From the NCBI RefSeq assembly GCF_934630525.1, contig NZ_CAKTVX010000001.1, positions 124,001 through 188,000 on the forward strand: a stretch of DNA of 64,000 nt, given 5' to 3'. Below the pieces are notes generated by a model, which was not told the DNA's origin, ran no database searches, and saw only the letters and a program-made list of their open reading frames with translations. Origin of the DNA: an uncultured Slackia sp. GTDB taxonomy: Bacteria; Actinomycetota; Coriobacteriia; Coriobacteriales; Eggerthellaceae. Shown here in pieces: positions 17,541-26,286 of the stretch. Made by a program: the position numbers and the translations under genes. Position 1 is the first letter of the stretch. Each line of letters starts with the position of its first letter.

Positions 17541-18227
17541 ATGTTTAGCCAGTCATACATCATCTACATCATCATTAGCGTCCTGTGCTTCGTGCCCGCC
17601 ATTGTGTTGCATGAAGTCGCGCACGGCTTTGCTGCGCACAAACTCGGCGACCCAACTGCGAAAAGCCAGGGCCGTTTGAGTCTGAACCCGCTCAAGCACG
17701 TCGACCCGTTCGGCACGGTGCTCATGCCGCTGCTGCTCATGGCCATGGGCGGTCCGGTGTTCGGCTACGCGAAGCCCGTGCCTTACAACCCTATGTATTT
17801 CAAGAACCTGCGCAAAGGCGAGGCCATTGTCGGCTTGGCTGGTCCTGCGGCGAATTTGCTCATGGCGCTCGCCTCGGCTTTTGTCGCCTGGATTCTGTAC
17901 CCGTATGCGCCGGGCCTCGTGGGTTCAAATGAGGTGTTCGAGTACTTCTATCTCATGTTTTTGCCCATGTTCACGCTCATCAACCTGTATTTGATGTTCT
18001 TCAACCTCATTCCGATTCCGCCGCTCGATGGCTCGAGCATCATTGCGCTGTTCCTTAACGATAAGCAGCTGCGTTCGTATTACCGCATTCAGCAGTACGC
18101 GTTGCCCGTGTTCATGATCGTGATCATTTTGGTGCCGTACCTTTTCAACGTGAATCCCATCGGCATATATCTCGATGTCACGGCGGGCAATTTGGCGAAT
18201 TTCTGCTTCCCGTTCAAAATCTACTAG
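17541..18227 (+). CDS. site-2-protease-like zinc metalloprotease (M50 family)
   Basis: The 228-residue polytopic membrane protein has the zinc motif HEVAH (H24, E25, H28) in the first membrane segment. The third ligand motif, NLIPIPPLDGSS, lies in a later segment. Such short M50B proteins, without a PDZ domain, are usually encoded next to scpA in Gram-positives, as here. The substrate is unknown. scpA starts nine bases downstream, suggesting an operon. Confidence 0.92.
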   Translation: MFSQSYIIYIIISVLCFVPAIVLHEVAHGFAAHKLGDPTAKSQGRLSLNPLKHVDPFGTVLMPLLLMAMGGPVFGYAKPVPYNPMYFKNLRKGEAIVGLAGPAANLLMALASAFVAWILYPYAPGLVGSNEVFEYFYLMFLPMFTLINLYLMFFNLIPIPPLDGSSIIALFLNDKQLRSYYRIQQYALPVFMIVIILVPYLFNVNPIGIYLDVTAGNLANFCFPFKIY

Positions 18228-18236
18228 CGGTGCAGC

Positions 18237-19019
18237 GTGTCGTATCGCGTACGCATAGAGAGCTTCGAAGGGCCTTTTGACCTGCTGCTCTACTTAGTGA
18301 GCCGTCAAAAGGTCGATATCGGGTCTATCTCAATCACAGAAATTGTCGACCAATACGTGGCCTATATCGATCGCATGCAAAAGCTCGATCTAGATGTCGC
18401 GAGCGATTTTCTGCTTGTGGCGTCGACATTGCTCGACATTAAAGCCGCCTCGCTCATTCCCAGCGAGAAAAGCGAGGTCGAAGACGAGCTTGAGGAGCTT
18501 TCCCCGAATGAAGCGCGAGAAATTCTCATCGAAAAGCTCATCGCCTATAAGCAATATAAGAATGCGGCCGCAGCCCTGAAAAGCCGCTTCGAGCTCGAAG
18601 GGCGCATGCATCCGCGTCTTTGCGGCCCTGACCAGGAATTTTTGGGAATTATGCCCGATTATCTGGAGGCGACCACGCTCGATTCGCTCGCGTTTTTGTG
18701 CGCCGAGGTCATGGCGCGGCGCGAGGTGTTCCTACTCGAAAGCGAACATATCGCGGCGAAGCCCATTCCCGTGGAAACGCATGTGCGCGCAATCCATAGG
18801 CGTATCAGCATGCGTAAGCGCATGATGTTCAGCGAGCTTTTGGAGGCGGCGCCCACCTTGCAGCTGCGCGTGGTCAATTTCCTGGCGATACTCGAGCTGT
18901 ACAAGCGCGGCATGGTTTCGCTTGAGCAAACGGGCTCGTTCGCCGACATTCGCATCGACTATATCGAAGGCAGCGGCGAGCTCGTCTTCACCGAATCTGA
19001 TGAGGAGCAATGGACGTAA
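18237..19019 (+). CDS. scpA: segregation and condensation protein A
   Basis: ScpA is the kleisin that bridges SMC heads in the bacterial condensin complex. The N-terminus VRIESFEGPFDLLLYLVSRQKVDI is the SMC neck-binding domain. The C-terminal winged helix includes LLEAAPTLQLRVVNFLAILELYKRGMV. The GTG start gives the typical short N-terminus. The last ten bases overlap scpB, so the two partner proteins are translationally coupled. Confidence 0.95.
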   Translation: MSYRVRIESFEGPFDLLLYLVSRQKVDIGSISITEIVDQYVAYIDRMQKLDLDVASDFLLVASTLLDIKAASLIPSEKSEVEDELEELSPNEAREILIEKLIAYKQYKNAAAALKSRFELEGRMHPRLCGPDQEFLGIMPDYLEATTLDSLAFLCAEVMARREVFLLESEHIAAKPIPVETHVRAIHRRISMRKRMMFSELLEAAPTLQLRVVNFLAILELYKRGMVSLEQTGSFADIRIDYIEGSGELVFTESDEEQWT

Positions 19020-19975
19020 TGGAAGAGCATGGGGAAGTGCAATCGCCCGATATTTCCGGAGCCATTGAGGCGTTGCTGTTCGTGAGCGACGAGCCAGTGG
19101 GCGCGCTTACGATAGCCGAGATGCTCGAGGCCGATCTGAAAGCCGTCGAAGCGGCCCTCGATGCGATTCGTGCGCGCCTCGAGGCAGAAGATCGCGGCGT
19201 CCAGCTGCGCGAGGTTGCGGGCGGTTGGCGCTTCTATACGCACCCGCGCCACCATGGGCTTATCGAGAAATACGTGCTGTCGTGGGACACGCGCAAGCTT
19301 ACGCAGGCGGCTCTGGAAACGCTTGCCGTCATCGCGTACAACCAACCTATTACACGCGCTGGCGTGACATCGGTGCGCGGCGTGAATTCCGACAGCCCGA
19401 TTAATTCCCTTGTCGAAAAGGGTCTCGTGCGCGAGGCGGGACGCGATAAGAATGCGCCCGGCCAGCCGATTCTCTATGCCACATCGCGTACGTTCTTGGA
19501 GAAATTCGGCCTTGCGTCAACGCGCGACTTGCCGAATTTGGAAGATTTTGCGCCCGACGAGCAGAGCCGCGAGCTCATTCGCGAGCGTTTGGGCGCCACG
19601 CGCAAGGCCCACGAAGAGCAGGCCGCGACGCTTTTCGATGACGATTTGACGCTCGATTTGGGCCTTGACGAAAGCGAGCGCATCGTGGGCGATTTCGCGC
19701 CTGCGATTGAAGGCGGGGAAGGCGACGAGCTCGCCGCAGCATCGAATATGGGCGACGCGATCGCCCAGGCTTTCGGCATGCCTGAATCGGTATGGTCGGT
19801 CGATGAAGGCAACGAAGAAGCCGCGCGAGGCGCTGAAGGTGATGCACACGGTGCAGAAGCCGACGTTCGCGACGTCGAGGGCGACGCGCGCCGCCGCAGA
19901 AGCGATTTGGCTGGCGCCGAAGATGGCGCTTGCAATACCGAAGACGCTGCGAGCAACGACGAAAGCGAGGCCTAG
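19010..19975 (+). CDS. scpB: segregation and condensation protein B
   Basis: ScpB dimers bind the ScpA kleisin. Two winged helices occupy residues 15-170, with AIEALLFVSDEPV and LETLAVIAYNQPITRAGVTSVRGV. The C-terminal extension of about 130 residues is acidic and low in complexity and is longer than in most family members. Start ATG 19010 or the in-frame ATG 19019 (TAATG with the scpA stop) are both possible. The gene is followed three bases later by the pseudouridine synthase, as is common. Confidence 0.95.
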   Translation: MDVMEEHGEVQSPDISGAIEALLFVSDEPVGALTIAEMLEADLKAVEAALDAIRARLEAEDRGVQLREVAGGWRFYTHPRHHGLIEKYVLSWDTRKLTQAALETLAVIAYNQPITRAGVTSVRGVNSDSPINSLVEKGLVREAGRDKNAPGQPILYATSRTFLEKFGLASTRDLPNLEDFAPDEQSRELIRERLGATRKAHEEQAATLFDDDLTLDLGLDESERIVGDFAPAIEGGEGDELAAASNMGDAIAQAFGMPESVWSVDEGNEEAARGAEGDAHGAEADVRDVEGDARRRRSDLAGAEDGACNTEDAASNDESEA

Positions 19976-19978
19976 CCG

Positions 19979-20767
19979 ATGAGCGACCCCAAGCCCACCC
20001 AGTTTGGCCCGAACGGCGAGGCCATTGTTCCCATGCGCCTGCAGAAGTTCCTTGCGCGAGCGGGCGCCGCGAGCCGTCGCGGAAGCGAAAATCTCATGAC
20101 TGCGGGCCGCGTGCGCGTGAACGGGGAAGTGGTGACCGAGCTCGGCAGCAAGGTGGATCCGCTGTGCGATGTGGTCGAGGTCGACGGCGTGATCGTGCGC
20201 CTGTTCGATTCGTCGGTCACTATCATGCTCAACAAGCCCGCCGGCTATTTGACCACCATGTCCGACCCTCACGGGCGTCCCTGCGTGGCAAGCCTTGTGC
20301 CTACCGATCGCTTTCCTGGGCTTTTCCCTGTGGGGCGCCTCGATATGGACACCACGGGTCTTCTGCTGTTCTCGACCGACGGAGAACTCGGAAACAGCTT
20401 GCTGCACCCGCGCCACCATGTCGATAAAACGTACCATGCGCGCGTCGCGGGCATTATGTCGCAAGAGCAGGCGCAAACCCTTGAGCACGGAATCGAACTC
20501 GATGACGGCCCCACGTTGCCCGCCCAGGTGCGTATCGAACGCATCGCCAAAGGCAAAACCGATGTGGAAATTACCATCCATGAAGGCAGGAAGCGCCAGG
20601 TGAAACGCATGTGTTCGGCAGTCGGCCACGAGGTGCTGCAGCTGCATCGCTCGAACTTCGGACCGCTTGCCTTGGATGGCCTGCCAGAAGGGCAATGGCG
20701 CGAGCTCAGCGATGCTGAGGTGAAAGCCCTTCGCCAAGCCGCTGGCATGGAGTACAAGGCGTGCTAG
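19979..20767 (+). CDS. rluB: 23S rRNA pseudouridine synthase, RsuA/RluB family
   Basis: The protein has an N-terminal S4 RNA-binding domain (RLQKFLARAGAASRRGSENLM) and an RsuA-type catalytic domain with GRLDMDTTGLLLFSTDG, whose first Asp is the catalytic residue. The motif EGRKRQVKRMCSAVGHEV follows near the end. Linkage to scpAB is typical for RluB-like proteins, though the exact uridine cannot be proven from sequence. Its stop precedes a 314-bp repeat-rich spacer. Confidence 0.92.
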   Translation: MSDPKPTQFGPNGEAIVPMRLQKFLARAGAASRRGSENLMTAGRVRVNGEVVTELGSKVDPLCDVVEVDGVIVRLFDSSVTIMLNKPAGYLTTMSDPHGRPCVASLVPTDRFPGLFPVGRLDMDTTGLLLFSTDGELGNSLLHPRHHVDKTYHARVAGIMSQEQAQTLEHGIELDDGPTLPAQVRIERIAKGKTDVEITIHEGRKRQVKRMCSAVGHEVLQLHRSNFGPLALDGLPEGQWRELSDAEVKALRQAAGMEYKAC

Positions 20768-20785
20768 AATTTCGATAGGCAACCA

Positions 20786-21042
20786 GCCGTTGCCGTTCGC
20801 CTCGGACTTCAAGCTCTGTTTCGGGCAGGTCCTGGCTCGCGCGAAAGCCACATTACGTGGCTTCCGGCTCGTGCGGAATCTTGCGTATCGCGAGGTTCGA
20901 GGTGAACGGCAAGGCGCAGAATCACTTGTTTGCGTGCGCTCCCCTCGGGCCGCTAGATTCCGCACGAGCAGAACAGCACCTCATGTGCTGTTCGTCGCGA
21001 GCGGGACTTGACCGAAGCGGATCAAGGGGAGCGAACGCAAAC
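20786..21042. repeat. chain of interleaved inverted repeats in the rluB-aroA spacer
   Basis: Three inverted repeats cross each other. The first is 20786-20803 with 20899-20914, the second 20867-20880 with 20956-20969 (14 of 14), and the third 20928-20945 with 21025-21042 (17 of 18). Three local hairpins are also present: AAGCCAC/GTGGCTT at 20845-20863, GAACAGCAC/GTGCTGTTC at 20971-20993 and CTTGA/TCAAG at 21008-21027. No coding frame explains this 314-bp spacer. The module at 20845-20881 recurs, inverted, at 54745-54778. Confidence 0.75.
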
Positions 21043-21081
21043 GACAGGATTGGTGGATTCGCGGGAATGAGGAGGGGCGAT

Positions 21082-22416
21082 ATGACTGCCCAGGAAAACC
21101 TTACGACTATCGAGCCGGTTAACGGCCCGCTTATCGGCAGCATCTCGGTGCCGGGCGACAAATCCATTTCGCATCGCGCGGTGCTTTTCGCGGCGATGGC
21201 CGAAGGCACCTCGCGCCTTTCGGGCGTGCTCGATTCTGAAGACGTGCGCAGCTCCCTTGGCGCGGTAAGCAAGCTCGGCGCCAAGGTGAACTTGGAAAAA
21301 GCTCCCGATGGAAGCCTGTATGGCGGCATCACGGGTTGGGGCGCGAAGGGTCCCATTGCGCCTGGCGAGCCAATCGATTGCGGCAATTCCGGCACCACGA
21401 CGCGTTTGCTCATGGGCATTCTTGCCCCGTGGGATATCGAGGTTGAGCTCACCGGTGACGATTCGCTTCGCCGCCGCCCCATGCGTCGCGTTTCGGGCCC
21501 GCTTTCGAGGATGGGCGCGAAGTTTTTGCCTGAAGGCCAAGACACGCTGCCGCTCACGATTCGTGGCACGCGCAACCTCAAGGCGCTCGATTACGATGCG
21601 CCTGTTGCGTCGGCCCAGGTGAAAACCGCGATTCTGCTCGCTGGCCTTTCCGCCGATGGCACCACGCGCGTCACGGAGCCTTCGCCGAGTCGCAACCATA
21701 CCGAGCTCATGCTGCCCGAATTCGGCGCCCATACCACGGCTGCTTCGGGTGTCGCGGAAGTCGTCGGCCCCACAACGCTTAAAGCGTCCGAAGTCGTGGT
21801 TCCGGGTGACCCGTCTTCGGCGGCGTTCATCGCGTGCGCTGCCGCCCTTATTCCGGGCAGCGCCATTCAAATCGAAGGCGTGTCGCTCAATCCTGCTCGC
21901 ATCGGCTTTTTGCGCACGCTCGAGCAAATGGGCGTCGACGCATCGCGTCGCAGTGTGTCGTCGTCGGGCAAGGAACTCTCGGGCATCATTTCGGTGCAAT
22001 ACTGCGATAAGCTCCACGGTTGCGAGGTTCCCGCTGATAAAATTCCGTCGCTCGTCGACGAAGTCCCCGTGCTCGCGCTCGTCGCGGCGCACGCGAAGGG
22101 CATCACGGTATTCCGCGGCGTCGATGAGCTGCGCGTGAAGGAAACCGACCGCGTGGCCGCTGTTATCGACGGCCTTACGAAGATCGGCGTCGACGCCTGG
22201 GCCGATGGCAGCGACCTGTTCATCGAGGGCAACCCCGATTTGGTGATTCCCGAAGGCGTGAAGTTCGAAACCGGCAAAGACCATCGTCTCGCCATGACAT
22301 GGGCACTTGCGGGTCTTTCGGGCAATTGTCCCGTTCAGGTTGCCGATTTCGAGTCGTGTGCGGTAAGCTACCCCGCGTTTCTTTCCGACATTCGCTCGCT
22401 TGTTCGTGAGCGCTAG
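21082..22416 (+). CDS. aroA: 3-phosphoshikimate 1-carboxyvinyltransferase (EPSP synthase)
   Basis: This is the sixth step of the shikimate pathway, joining shikimate 3-phosphate and phosphoenolpyruvate. The substrate-binding motifs are VPGDKSISHRAVLFAAMAEG near residue 24, DCGNSGTTTRLLMG near residue 97 and GVDELRVKETDRVAA near residue 345. The start ATG 21082 has GAGGAGGGG upstream; longer in-frame openings run through the repeat spacer and are rejected. cmk follows 15 bases later, a common aroA-cmk pairing. Confidence 0.96.
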   Translation: MTAQENLTTIEPVNGPLIGSISVPGDKSISHRAVLFAAMAEGTSRLSGVLDSEDVRSSLGAVSKLGAKVNLEKAPDGSLYGGITGWGAKGPIAPGEPIDCGNSGTTTRLLMGILAPWDIEVELTGDDSLRRRPMRRVSGPLSRMGAKFLPEGQDTLPLTIRGTRNLKALDYDAPVASAQVKTAILLAGLSADGTTRVTEPSPSRNHTELMLPEFGAHTTAASGVAEVVGPTTLKASEVVVPGDPSSAAFIACAAALIPGSAIQIEGVSLNPARIGFLRTLEQMGVDASRRSVSSSGKELSGIISVQYCDKLHGCEVPADKIPSLVDEVPVLALVAAHAKGITVFRGVDELRVKETDRVAAVIDGLTKIGVDAWADGSDLFIEGNPDLVIPEGVKFETGKDHRLAMTWALAGLSGNCPVQVADFESCAVSYPAFLSDIRSLVRER

Positions 22417-22431
22417 AAAGGCAAACTATTC

Positions 22432-23112
22432 ATGATTATTGCTATTGACGGCCCTTCTGGAGCCGGTAAGTCGACTGTGTCCAAATCGGTCGCGAAGGCG
22501 CTTGGCTTCAACTGCCTCGACACGGGTGCGATGTACCGAAGCATCGCATGGTATGCGCTCGAGCATGGCGTCTCTCTTGAGGATTCTGCCGCTTTGGGCG
22601 AAATTGCACGCGAGCGTGCGATTTCCTTTTCCCATGAGCCGGGCAATCCAGCGCCGAAGCAGGTGTTCATCGATGGCGTTGACGTGACGAGCGACATTCG
22701 CACGGCACGCATCGACAGGTCGGTGAGTTCCGCCTCGAAGCACTCCGAAGTGCGCGAGGCACTCGTCGATCAGCAGCGTCGCATCGGCTCGCAGGGCGAT
22801 TACGTGGTCGAGGGTCGCGATATTGGCACGGTCGTGTTCCCCCGGGCTGAAGTCAAGGTATTCCTTACCGCAAGCAACGAAGAGCGCGCGCGTCGCCGCG
22901 TGGCGCAAAACGAAGCTCGTGGCATTGGGTCCGTCGATTTCGATGAGGTGCTCGCTGACATCGTGAGGCGCGATGAACTCGATTCCGCCCGCGAGACCTC
23001 GCCGCTCGTTGCCGCCGCCGATGCGAAATGCATCGATTCCACCGGTTTTACGATCGACGAAATCATCGAGCAAATCTGCGATATGGCGCGCGCTGCTGGC
23101 GCGAACGCATAG
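22432..23112 (+). CDS. cmk: (d)CMP kinase
   Basis: The enzyme phosphorylates CMP and dCMP. The P-loop GPSGAGKST begins at residue 7 and LDTGAMYRSIAW near residue 34 binds substrate. EGRDIGTVVFPRAEVKVFLTAS near residue 128 and the RR-containing lid complete the fold. At 226 residues the length is normal. It sits between aroA and plsC with short gaps. Confidence 0.96.
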   Translation: MIIAIDGPSGAGKSTVSKSVAKALGFNCLDTGAMYRSIAWYALEHGVSLEDSAALGEIARERAISFSHEPGNPAPKQVFIDGVDVTSDIRTARIDRSVSSASKHSEVREALVDQQRRIGSQGDYVVEGRDIGTVVFPRAEVKVFLTASNEERARRRVAQNEARGIGSVDFDEVLADIVRRDELDSARETSPLVAAADAKCIDSTGFTIDEIIEQICDMARAAGANA

Positions 23113-23121
23113 GAGGAACGC

Positions 23122-23946
23122 GTGTTTCTCGCATACAAAGACATGTGGGATATGCCCATCGACCCTGTTGACGGGCTTGAAAAGGTAAGAGAAGGCGAGA
23201 GCGCCCCGAAGCGCGTCGGGCACTTCGTTGGCAACATCGTGTACGCGATTATTTTCATTGCGTTCAAAATCGCCTTCCGCTACAAAGTCGAAGGTATCGA
23301 AAACCTGCGCCAGTTCGATGGCAAGCGCGGCGCGGTGGTCATTGGCAACCATGTTTCCTACCTCGATCCGGCGTTTTTGTGGATTGCTGCACGTCCGAAG
23401 CAATGGGTGCGGTTCATGGCGCGCGACAACATGTTCGCCAACGCCGGCGGCCTTGCGGGCCAGGTGATTTCGCGCGTCGGGGCGTTTCCCATTAAGCGCG
23501 GCTCCGCCGACCGTGCGGCGATCAAGCGCGCATCGGTCATGCTGAAGCGCGGCGAAAGCGTAGGCATTTTCCCTGAAGGCACGCGTCGCGGCCGTGGCAC
23601 GGCCGAGCCGGAATTGCACGGCGGCGCGGCGTTTATCGCGCGCATGGGCAAGGCGCCCATCGTTCCGTCGTCCATTCGCAACGTCGATGCCATTAAGCGC
23701 AAGGGCGAGCGCATGCATTTTCCGAAGGTCACGGTGGTGTTCGGCGCCCCCATTTACCTGGAAGATTTCGACTTCCTGCCCAAGGAAGACCGTCTCGATG
23801 CTGTTTCGTGGTACGCCATGCGCGAGTGCTATGCGCTTCGCGACGATGTGAACCGCGAGGACGTGGACATGAAAGCCCTGTTCCCCGAAGCGCGCGATTT
23901 TTCCGCTGAACTTGCGGGGAAAGTGCTCTCGCGCCCGCTTGCCTAG
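23122..23946 (+). CDS. plsC: 1-acyl-sn-glycerol-3-phosphate acyltransferase (PlsC family)
   Basis: The protein makes phosphatidic acid from lysophosphatidic acid. The acyltransferase motif NHVSYLDP (HX4D) lies near residue 76 and the glycerophosphate-binding motif FPEGTRRGRG near residue 153. One hydrophobic segment near residue 35 anchors it to the membrane. It begins nine bases after cmk with AGGAGG upstream, an order cmk-plsC-ispH found in many Gram-positives. Confidence 0.92.
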   Translation: MFLAYKDMWDMPIDPVDGLEKVREGESAPKRVGHFVGNIVYAIIFIAFKIAFRYKVEGIENLRQFDGKRGAVVIGNHVSYLDPAFLWIAARPKQWVRFMARDNMFANAGGLAGQVISRVGAFPIKRGSADRAAIKRASVMLKRGESVGIFPEGTRRGRGTAEPELHGGAAFIARMGKAPIVPSSIRNVDAIKRKGERMHFPKVTVVFGAPIYLEDFDFLPKEDRLDAVSWYAMRECYALRDDVNREDVDMKALFPEARDFSAELAGKVLSRPLA

Positions 23947-24085
23947 CGCATGCTCGCCTAGGCGGCAATCCGATGGGCTTCGAACGCGTCATGTCGCGCG
24001 AGCGGAACGTCGCGCTTCGCCTGTTATTCGATAAGAAAAAATGCCGGGGTCGCGCAATGCCCCGCCAAACAAGGAGGATGTGCCC

Positions 24086-24913
24086 GTGGAAGTGATTCGC
24101 GCCAAACATGCTGGCGTTTGCTACGGAGTCGAGCGTGCGCTCGATATGGCAAACGCTGCCATGCTCGACGATGAAGACACCTATACGCTTGGACCCTTGA
24201 TCCACAACCCCAAGGTTGTCGAAGAGCTCGACGCCAATGGCGTGCACGTTGCCGCATCGCCCGATGACGTGCAAGAGGGCATTGTAATCATTCGCAGCCA
24301 CGGTGTGGAGCCTGACGTGCTCGCGACGTTGCGCGAACGAGGGCTTACCGTCATTGACGCGACGTGCCCCCATGTGGCCAAGGCCCAGCGCTCCGCTGCG
24401 CAGCTTCGCGATATGGGCGGTACCGTGGTGGTTGTGGGCCGCGCCGACCATCCCGAGGTGCGCGGGCTGTGCGGTCATGCGGGCGAGCGCGCTGTCGTGG
24501 TTGCCAATGCCGACGAGTTGCCCGATGAGCTTGTCGAGCCCGTTGGCGTTGTGGTGCAAACGACCCAAAGCACCGAAAAGCTCGAATCGGTAGTCGAGGC
24601 TATTCGCGCGCGCGGCATTGAGCCTACCGTGAAAAACACGATCTGCTTCGCGACGCGCCAGCGCCAGGAATCGGCCGCGCGCCTTGCTGGGGAAGTCGAC
24701 GCCATCGTTATCGTGGGCGGCAAGAACTCGTCGAACACCACGCATCTCTTCGAGATTTGCAGGGCACACTGCGAGAAGTCCCACTTCGTGGAAGGCGCCG
24801 ATGAACTGGACGCTTCGTGGTTCGAGGGCTGCAAAACCGTGGGTGTGACTGCTGGCGCCTCAACCCCTGCCGATCAAATCCAAGAAGTGGTGGAATGTTT
24901 GGAAGCAATGTAA
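24086..24913 (+). CDS. ispH: 4-hydroxy-3-methylbut-2-enyl diphosphate reductase
   Basis: IspH is the last enzyme of the MEP isoprenoid pathway, a [4Fe-4S] reductase. The three cluster cysteines are visible in HAGVCYGV (C12), DATCPHV and NTICFATRQRQ. The TxGASTP motif VTAGASTPADQIQEV is near the end. The GTG start at 24086 has AAGGAGG eight bases upstream; the in-frame ORF from 24041 is an upstream extension. Length is about 275 residues, normal for stand-alone IspH. Confidence 0.95.
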   Translation: MEVIRAKHAGVCYGVERALDMANAAMLDDEDTYTLGPLIHNPKVVEELDANGVHVAASPDDVQEGIVIIRSHGVEPDVLATLRERGLTVIDATCPHVAKAQRSAAQLRDMGGTVVVVGRADHPEVRGLCGHAGERAVVVANADELPDELVEPVGVVVQTTQSTEKLESVVEAIRARGIEPTVKNTICFATRQRQESAARLAGEVDAIVIVGGKNSSNTTHLFEICRAHCEKSHFVEGADELDASWFEGCKTVGVTAGASTPADQIQEVVECLEAM

Positions 24914-24938
24914 TTGCTTCTCGTCGCATGTGTTTCCT

Positions 24939-24946
24939 GCTAAAAT
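24939..24946 (+). promoter_or_regulatory. possible extended -10 promoter of the M23 peptidase gene
   Basis: TGCTAAAAT contains TAAAAT preceded by TGC, 68 bases before the start codon. No matching -35 was found. Confidence 0.35.
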
Positions 24947-25013
24947 CAGTCTGTTGGTCTGCGCATTCTCGCATTGCGGGGTGCGCAACGACAGATTAAG
25001 GAGCAACCACGCT

Positions 25014-26216
25014 ATGAACGAAACTGGCTCTGAACTTCGCGGCTGGACGCGCCGCAATTTCTTGAAAGCTGCCGGCATCGCGGGATGCGCGATGCTTTTC
25101 CCTTGGCTGGCATACGCCGCCGAATCCGATGAATTGAACGCGAAAGCCGACGAACTCGCCGCGTCTGCCGCCTCGAAGCAGGCTGAAGCCGACGAAATGA
25201 AGGCCAAGCTCGATTCTCTTCAAACGCAATACAATGAAGCGCTCGAGCGCTACAACACCGCAAACGACGCCCACGAGGCTGCCGTTGCTGCCATGGATGC
25301 CGCCCAGCAGCGCATCGATGAGGCCCAGTCGCTCATCGAAAGCACGCGCAACCAGCTGGCCAAACGCGCGAATTCGATCTATCGCGAAGGCAGCATGAGC
25401 ATGATCGACGTCATCTTCGGTTCCCAGTCGTTCGACGACTTCGTTACCAACTGGGATTCCGTTGAGCGCATCAGCCAGCAAGATGCCGCATTGGTGCAGC
25501 AGAACAAAGACGCCAAGGCTGAAGCCGAGGCGGCCCATGCCGAATACTCCAAGCAGGAAAAGGTCGCGGCGGAAGAGCTCGCCAACGCCAAGGCAGCCAA
25601 GGAAGAGCTGGAAACCGCTCAGGCAGCCCTGCAGAAGCAGTACGACGACATGAACAGCGATATTTCCGCCATTCTCGCCGAGGCTGAGCAAACGCGCATG
25701 AGCGCCGAAGAGGCCAAAAAGAAGGAAGAGGAAGCTGCGGCGGCCGCCCAAAGGGCCATTCAGCAGAGCTCGTCAAACTCCAGCTCGTCGAACAGTTCTT
25801 CCGCGAGCTATTCCGGCAGCGTTTCGGGCTGGGTGAACCCGGCTCCTGGCAAGTATGTCACGAGCGGTTTTGGCTGGCGACCCTCCATTGGCGACTTCCA
25901 TCAAGGCGTCGACCTTTCGAGCTCGTATGAGCCTGTCTACTGCATGGCTGATGGCACGGTTACCACGGCCGGTTGGTTTGGCACGGGCGGCATCGCCGTT
26001 ACGGTCGACCATGGCGGCGGCTTGGTAACGTGGTACCTGCACAATTCTCAGGTACTCGTTTCGGTTGGCCAGCGCGTTTCCGCCGGCCAACAGATTTCGA
26101 TTTCTGGCAGCACGGGCTTCTCCACCGGCCCCCACCTGCACTTCCAAATCAATACGGGGTGCAGCAATGGCGTAACGGGCACGGCCGTGAACCCGGCGGC
26201 CTATTTCGGCTGGTAG
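25014..26216 (+). CDS. Tat-exported coiled-coil M23 peptidoglycan endopeptidase
   Basis: The N-terminus carries a twin-arginine signal (WTRRNFLKAAG, Arg 13-14) and a hydrophobic run ending AYAAES. Residues 35-250 form a long Ala/Glu-rich coiled coil like that of EnvC, PcsB or CwlO, followed by a Ser/Asn linker. The C-terminal M23 domain has the zinc motifs HQGVD and HLHFQI and closes with AVNPAAYFGW. It is probably a cell-separation hydrolase. Tat export is unusual for this architecture. The start ATG 25014 has AAGGAG ten bases upstream. Confidence 0.92.
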   Translation: MNETGSELRGWTRRNFLKAAGIAGCAMLFPWLAYAAESDELNAKADELAASAASKQAEADEMKAKLDSLQTQYNEALERYNTANDAHEAAVAAMDAAQQRIDEAQSLIESTRNQLAKRANSIYREGSMSMIDVIFGSQSFDDFVTNWDSVERISQQDAALVQQNKDAKAEAEAAHAEYSKQEKVAAEELANAKAAKEELETAQAALQKQYDDMNSDISAILAEAEQTRMSAEEAKKKEEEAAAAAQRAIQQSSSNSSSSNSSSASYSGSVSGWVNPAPGKYVTSGFGWRPSIGDFHQGVDLSSSYEPVYCMADGTVTTAGWFGTGGIAVTVDHGGGLVTWYLHNSQVLVSVGQRVSAGQQISISGSTGFSTGPHLHFQINTGCSNGVTGTAVNPAAYFGW

Positions 26217-26238
26217 CATTTATCGAATGTGACATTTT

Positions 26239-26264
26239 GCGGGCGGCGTGCGGCCGCCCGCTTT
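26239..26264 (+). terminator. hairpin after the M23 gene, weak terminator
   Basis: GCGGGCGGC pairs perfectly with GCCGCCCGC around a five-base loop, followed by only TTT. Confidence 0.45.
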
Positions 26265-26286
26265 CGTATTGAGGAAAGGAGTGTGC

